A stretch of DNA of 64,000 nt, from positions 136,568,981 through 136,632,980 of the forward strand of contig BSWB01000001.1 in NCBI GenBank assembly GCA_033239125.1, in the 5' to 3' direction. Under the pieces are notes generated by a model. The model was not told the origin of the DNA, ran no database searches, and was given only the letters and a program-made list of their open reading frames with translations. The position numbers were made by a program, and so were the translations under genes. This stretch comes from Fagopyrum homotropicum (lineage: Eukaryota; Streptophyta; Magnoliopsida; Caryophyllales; Polygonaceae). Positions within the stretch are counted from its first letter, which is position 1. The number at the start of each line of letters is the position of its first letter. Shown in pieces: positions 58,682-64,000 of this stretch.

Positions 58682-61600
58682 GTGCATAGAAGATCTCGTG
58701 GCAAGGATTTAGCTCCATTCGATCCCGAACTGGAGAAAACCCTTAGATCTAGATCCAAGAGCATCAAGAAGGGGAAAGAGATGGCCGGAAGAGACCTCCA
58801 AGCTGAATTGGATGAAGCCTTAGAGCAAATAAGGCTAAGAGATGAGCTCTTGGAGGAAGAAAGGAGACTTGCCAATGAGAGGCAAGAAGCAACTAGGAGG
58901 GAGATTGATGAGATTAGGCAAGCCCTTGTACAAGGAGAGCTTAATCGTCAACAACCTCCACCTCCTCCACCACCACAACCGCAGCCGGCGGCGAATGTTA
59001 GGGTTGTACCCATTGCTATTGAAGAGCCACAAACTTTGGGTAGACGTATGGATCCGGCACAAAGAGCACACCGTCCGGGTGTGAACTTAGGAGATCCCGC
59101 AGCCCACAACTACGAGCTCCGCCCTTAAGTTCTACAAATGATCCGGCATAATCAATTTGGAGGGATGGAAGGAGAGTCTCCTCATCAACACTTGATTTAC
59201 TATGAGATTTTGATGGAGACTCTTAGACCGCCAAGATTGGAGAGCAACAACCATAAGCTAAGGGCTTTCTCCTTCTCTCTTAAGGACAAGGCCTTAGCTT
59301 GGTATCAATCTATTCCACAAGGGCGAGTTGGTACTTGGGAGGAGATGACAACCGAGTTTTTGACTAAGTTCTTCCCACCTTCCAAGACTACCGAGTTAAG
59401 AGGGAAGATCAATGCCTTCGTGATGAAGGATAGAGAGAGTTTGTTTAAGTCTTGGGAGAGATTCAAAGATCTTCTCCTAGATTGTCCGCACCATGGCATA
59501 CCGAAAATTGAGCTATTGGAGATCTACTTCAAGGGACTTGATAAAGATAGCCAATTCAAGCTTCAATCCCTTTCCGGTGGGACTTTCATGGAGAAGCATG
59601 TGGATGATGCTTGGGAGTTTGTGGAGAAGCAAGCTCTAGTGATTGAGAAATACTCCCATAGGAAGAGTGAAGGGAGAAAGGTGGGAGCATATGAGGTGAG
59701 TGAAGTCACCATGAGCAATTTCAAGCTTGACGCCATCAATAATGAACTAAAGTCCTTGAGGGAGTTGTGTGCTACAACTTTGAAGAACGAAGCAACTCCT
59801 CAAGTGCTTCCACAAGCTAACTTATCTTCCAAGGAGGAGGATGTGAATTACATGGGAAGGGGTAATTACAACAACTATCAAGGCCCAAGGAACTTCAACA
59901 ACAACCGGCAATTCAACAATTACCGGCCCAACCATAACCATCCCGGGTTTTCTTACTCTAACCCGGATGGAGCCTTGAACCCTCCCGCTTCCACAAGCAC
60001 AACTCCACCACCAAAAGCTTCACAAGAACCTCCACCCGGATTTACTCAACCTCCAAAGGATAGAACCGAAATGATGTTTGAGCAATTGCTTGGAAGGTTG
60101 AGTGGTCTTGAGAGCACGGTGACTTCAATTTCCAAGGCTCAAAAAGTGTTGGAAGCACAAGTGTTCCAAAAGGCGGGTGAAGCCCATAGAGATCCGGGAA
60201 AGCTTCCCGGAAGGACCGAAGACAACCCAAGAGGTCAAGTGTTGGCCATTACTACAAGGAGCGGGTTGAGTATGAAAGACCCTTTGCCCAAGGACAATGC
60301 TAAAGGGAAGCAAGTGGTGAATGAAGGAGAACCATTGCAAGAAGATGGAGGCAAGAGCAAGGATGTAGAGCCAACATATGTGGCACCGCCTCCATACAAG
60401 CCACCACTACCGTTCCCACAATCACGAGCAAGAGCTCGCTTGGACAATCACTTTGGTAAATTCCTTGAACTTATGTCTAAATTGCATATTAACATTCCGT
60501 TCATGGATGCTATTTTAGGAATGCCGGTATATGGCAAGTTCTTGAAGGAAATACTCTCCAACAAAAGGAGGTTGGAGGAGTATGGGGAGATAAGAATGAC
60601 AAAGAGATCCTCGGAGTTGATTCAAACGATGAAGGAGGAGATGCCTCCTAAGCTAAGGGATCCGGGATCCTTTTGTGTGCCAATCGGAGTAGGAGAAGTG
60701 AAGTATGACGCCCTATGCGATCTTGGGGCAAGTGTAAGCATCATCCCGCTTGCACTTTGCAACAAGGTTGGGCTAGGAGAGCCAAAGCCGGTCAAGATGA
60801 CCCTTTACATGGCGGACCGCTCAATCACTCATCCGGTTGGAATCTTGGAAGACATTCCGGTGCAACTAGGGAAGTTCTATGTGCCCATAGACTTCGTTGT
60901 TTTGGACATCCCGGCGGACTATCCGGTTCCTATCATCTTGGGGAGACCTTTCCTAGCTACTTCCGGGTGTCTAGTAGATTGCAAGAATGGAACCCTCTCC
61001 TTCAACATTGGAGAAGAAAACATCAAGTTCAAGCTATCCACAATGATGAAAGGACCAACCCTTGATGAAGATGTATTCAACATAGTTGAAGAAGAGGAGT
61101 CTAGAGAGGTTGTGAGCTCAATCTTGCTCAAGGATCCACTTGAGAGGGTTCTTAGCTCAAGATTGATGGAGGAAGGAGTTGAGGAGAGTAGCAATGAAGT
61201 AATCAAGGCCTTGAATGCATTGGACAAGCTACCAAGTGTTGGATTTGAAGTGCTAGAAGAAGAGGAAAACAGACAAAAAAATCGGACTGGAGGGCAGAAA
61301 TCGGCCGATTTTTGGCCTTGTGCTGAAATTTCAGCCAGTTCAGCAAAAACAGAAACTCAGATCGACCCACTGCAAGAAAAATCGGCCGATTTTTCCTCCT
61401 GGGTCGATTTTCCTGAGTCTTTTCAGCACCAACCACTTGAATGTGAGCAATCATCAAGGGACTTCAAGGAGGCTTCCATGGCTTTGCAATCATCTCAACC
61501 TACATTGTATGGATCATCTCCAACTGAAAAAGGTCCTCCTCAACTTGATCTTAAACCTCTTCCTTCTCATTTAAAGTATGCTTTCCTTGGTTCAAATTCT

Positions 61601-64000
61601 ACTTATCCGGTGATTGTGAATGCATCTTTGAATGATGATGAACTTGATAAATTGTTGAATGAATTGAAACTGCATAGAAAGGCAATAGGATACACCATTG
61701 ATGACCTTGTTGGCATAAAACCCTCTTTGTGCATGCATAAATTAATGATGGAAGATAATCATAAGCCCTCTATTGAACATCAAAGAAGGCTAAATCCTAT
61801 AATGAAAGAGGTAGTTAAGAAGGAGATCATAAAGTTGCTAGATGCGGGAATTATCTACCCTATCTCGGATAGTAAGTGGGTTAGTCCCGTCCATGTAGTA
61901 CCTAAGAAGGGTGGGATGACCGTAGTGACCAATGAGAACAATGAACTAATCCTGACTAGGACGGTTACGGGATGGAGGATGTGTATTGACTATAGGAAGC
62001 TTAACATGGCCTCTAGGAAAGATCACTTCCCCCTTCCCTTTATTGACCAAATGCTAGAAAGGTTAGCTCAACATTCTCATTTTTATTACCTAGATGGCTA
62101 TAGTGGATTCTTCCAAATCCCTATCCACCCCGATGACCAAGAGAAAACAACCTTTACATGTCCATGGGGTACTTTTGCATATAGGAGAATGCCATTTGGG
62201 TTGTGTAATGCACCCGCCACCTCCCAAAGGTGTATGATGGCTATCTTTTCGGAATACATTGAAAATATCATGGAAGTGTTCATGGATGATTTCTCTGTTT
62301 ATGGTTCTTCCTTTGATGATTGCTTGGTTAACTTGTCATTAGTATTGCAAAGATGTGAGGAGACAAATCTTGTCTTGAATTGGGAAAAATGCCACTTCAT
62401 GGTAAGTGAGGGTATTGTGTTAGGACACTTGGTGTCTAACCGTGGCATTGAGGTTGATAGGGCCAAGATTGAGACGATAGAGAAGTTGCCACCACCTACC
62501 TCGGTGAAAGGGGTAAGGAGTTTCTTAGGGCATGCCGGTTTTTACCGGAGGTTTATTCAAGACTTCTCTAAAATTTCTAAGCCCCTTACTAACCTACTAA
62601 TGAAGGATGTTGAATTTGTTTTCTCCAAAGATTGCCTTGAGGCTTTTTGTAGGTTGAAGAACGCCTTGATCTCCGCACCTATCATGCAACCTCCGGATTG
62701 GAGTTTACCTTTTGAGATCATGTGTGATGCAAGCGATGTAGCCGTTGGGGCTGTTTTGGGGCAAAGGAAAGATGGGCGAACTCATGCCATTTATTATGCT
62801 AGCAAGACGCTAGATGATGCCCAACTCAATTATGCTACCACCGAGAAGGAGTTGCTAGCGGTTGTGTATGCATTTGAGAAGTTCCGCTCATATCTTGTTG
62901 GAGCGAAGGTCATAGTCTATACGGATCATGCTGCGATCCGTTATCTACTTACCAAGAAGGATGCCAAGCCTAGGTTGATTCGATGGATCCTTCTTCTTCA
63001 AGAGTTTGACTTGGAAATCCGGGACAAGAAGGGATCTGAGAATTCCGTGGCGGATCACCTTAGTAGACTCCCACCATTGGAGCTTGAAAGAGATGACATC
63101 CCGATTGATGACTCGTTCCGGGATGAGCAACTGCAAATAGTGGAGGAGTGCTTGTTCCAAGTGTCTAGGGGAAGTGAGCCATGGTATGCCGACATTGTGA
63201 ATTACTTAGTGTGTGAGGAAGTGCCTCCCGGATTGACATATGCCCAAAGGAAGAAGTTCTTCAAAGATATGAGGCACTACTATTGGAGTGAGCCACTTTT
63301 GTTCAAAAGAGGGCCGGATGGAATGTTTAGAAGATGCATACCGGAGGATGAGGTGGAGAGTGTGATCCGCCATTGTCATTCCTTGCCATGTGGAGGGCAT
63401 GCTAGCTCACACAAGACATGTGCTAAGGTGTTGCAATCGGGCTTCTTTTGGCCAAGTTTGTTCAAGGATGTGCAAAGCTTCGTGGTAGCTTGTGATGCTT
63501 GCCAAAGGACGGGCAACATCTCAAGGAGGAATGAGATGCCCTTGAACAACATACAAGAGGTGGAAATATTTGATGTGTGGGGTGTGGACTTCATGGGACC
63601 ATTCCCTTCTTCATGTGGCAACCTCTACATCCTATTGGCGGTTGACTATGTTTCGAGATGGGTGGAGGCAATCGCCTCTCCTACAAATGACGCCAAGGTT
63701 GTGGTGCGGTTCTTCAACCGAGTGATCTTTCCTAGGTTTGGAACACCAAGGGTGATCATAAGCGATGGAGGGAAGCATTTCACCAATAGGAACTTTGGGG
63801 CACTTTTGGCTAAGTATGGGGTGACTCATAAGGTGGCAACACCTTACCATCCCCAAACTAGTGGCCAAGTAGAGATCTCCAACCGGGAGATAAAAGGGAT
63901 ACTTGAGAAGACGGTCTCTAGGACGAGAAAAGATTGGGCTATGAAGCTCGATGATGCCTTGTGGGTATATAGGACCGCTTTCAAGACACCAATTGGCACC
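58682..64000 (+). pseudogene. gag-pol of C, one nonsense codon, open to window edge
   Basis: The frame homologous to B begins at about 58685 (HRRSRGKD), but the ATG at that place is lost; the first in-frame ATG is 58781 (MAGRDLQ). TAA at 59126-59128 replaces the CAA found at the same site in family A, ending Gag after its coiled coil. From 59129 I read 1624 codons with no stop to the window edge. They cover Gag core, a short Asn-rich tract (about 59865-59945), protease LCDLGAS near 60715, a linker with two in-frame palindromes (61279-61315 and 61376-61415, each read as KSADF), RT with FMDD near 62280, RNase H with CDASD near 62723, and integrase HHCC, VDFMGP, ISDGG and GQVEISNRE. The C-terminal end of integrase is outside the window. 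Confidence 0.93.

Larger units (their letters stand above)
43426..64000 (+). mobile_element. Element C: Athila-like family C, split by B, right end off window
   Basis: The 5' LTR (43426-44334 plus 57616-58544), primer site, and gag-PR-RT-RH-IN to the window edge. The 5 bp before it are CCGAC (43421-43425). The LTR joined across B measures about 1838 bp and is related to those of C' (1844 bp). ORF2 and the 3' LTR lie outside the window. Confidence 0.9.

Noticed and set aside
1..64000. Host protein-coding genes, rRNA, CRISPR arrays or bacterial operons
   Set aside because: Every long frame belongs to a retrotransposon. No spaced direct repeats of CRISPR type and no non-element gene could be recognised; the sequence is plant nuclear repeat DNA.

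Overview
The window is plant nuclear DNA made almost entirely of Ty3/gypsy LTR retrotransposons nested in one another. I found no host protein-coding gene, rRNA or functional tRNA gene. Two clades are visible. One is Tekay/Del-like: tRNA-iMet primer site, LTRs ending in TGTAACACC/TTACA-type termini, DTGA protease, two CCHC zinc knuckles. The other is Athila-like: 18-nt primer site for tRNA-Asp, DLGA protease, Asn-rich Gag without a visible zinc knuckle, and a second ORF of the Athila ORF-1 type after pol. This density of nested, LTR-rich sequence suggests a repeat-rich, perhaps pericentromeric, region of a seed plant, probably a eudicot. The species cannot be named from the sequence.

Layout. 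1-7267: Tekay-like element E on the minus strand, running off the left edge, with an uninterrupted gag-pol frame and a 2.5 kb LTR. 7362-7860: an AT-rich minisatellite. 8468-9052: a minus-oriented Tekay LTR fragment. 9053-9954 plus 21744-22146: a plus-oriented Tekay-type LTR (D) split by Athila-like element A1 (9955-21743, TSD ACAGG). 22147-27463: Athila-like element B2, which has lost gag, protease and part of RT at a junction carrying an antisense copy of most of tRNA-Asp. 27464-43425: a rearranged family A composite inserted in the second ORF of B2; it has one LTR in plus orientation, while its body, second LTR and 3' UTR are on minus. 30339-37043: non-autonomous element C' (minus, TSD AAGCT) inserted in the integrase of that composite. 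43426-64000: family C element (plus) running off the right edge. Its 5' LTR is split by complete, young element B (44335-57610, TSD ATTTA, identical 1780-bp LTR lengths, intact 1956-aa Gag-Pol).

Insertion order from nesting: D, then B2, then the A composite, then C, then B; A1 entered D separately and C' entered the A composite. LTR pairs compared by eye differ at about 5/1780 sites (B), 12/1844 (C') and 30/1757 (A1), so B is youngest and A1 oldest of the three.

Common logic of the Athila-like families: LTR with a TATA box; PBS; gag-PR-RT-RH-IN in one frame; two short RNA stem-loops just after the pol stop; an internal TATA box; ORF2; a 3' UTR with a conserved hairpin; a purine-rich AAGTATGGGG tract; LTR. 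Each family also carries its own short palindrome: A CACCTCGACCGAGGTG, B TTCCACGGCCGTGGAA, C AAAATCGGCCGATTTT. It is repeated upstream of LTR promoters, upstream of internal promoters where these are seen, and inside the coding linker between protease and RT. These palindrome arrays, the tRNA-Asp capture and the chimeric Gag/integrase-like ORF of C' are the most unusual things here.
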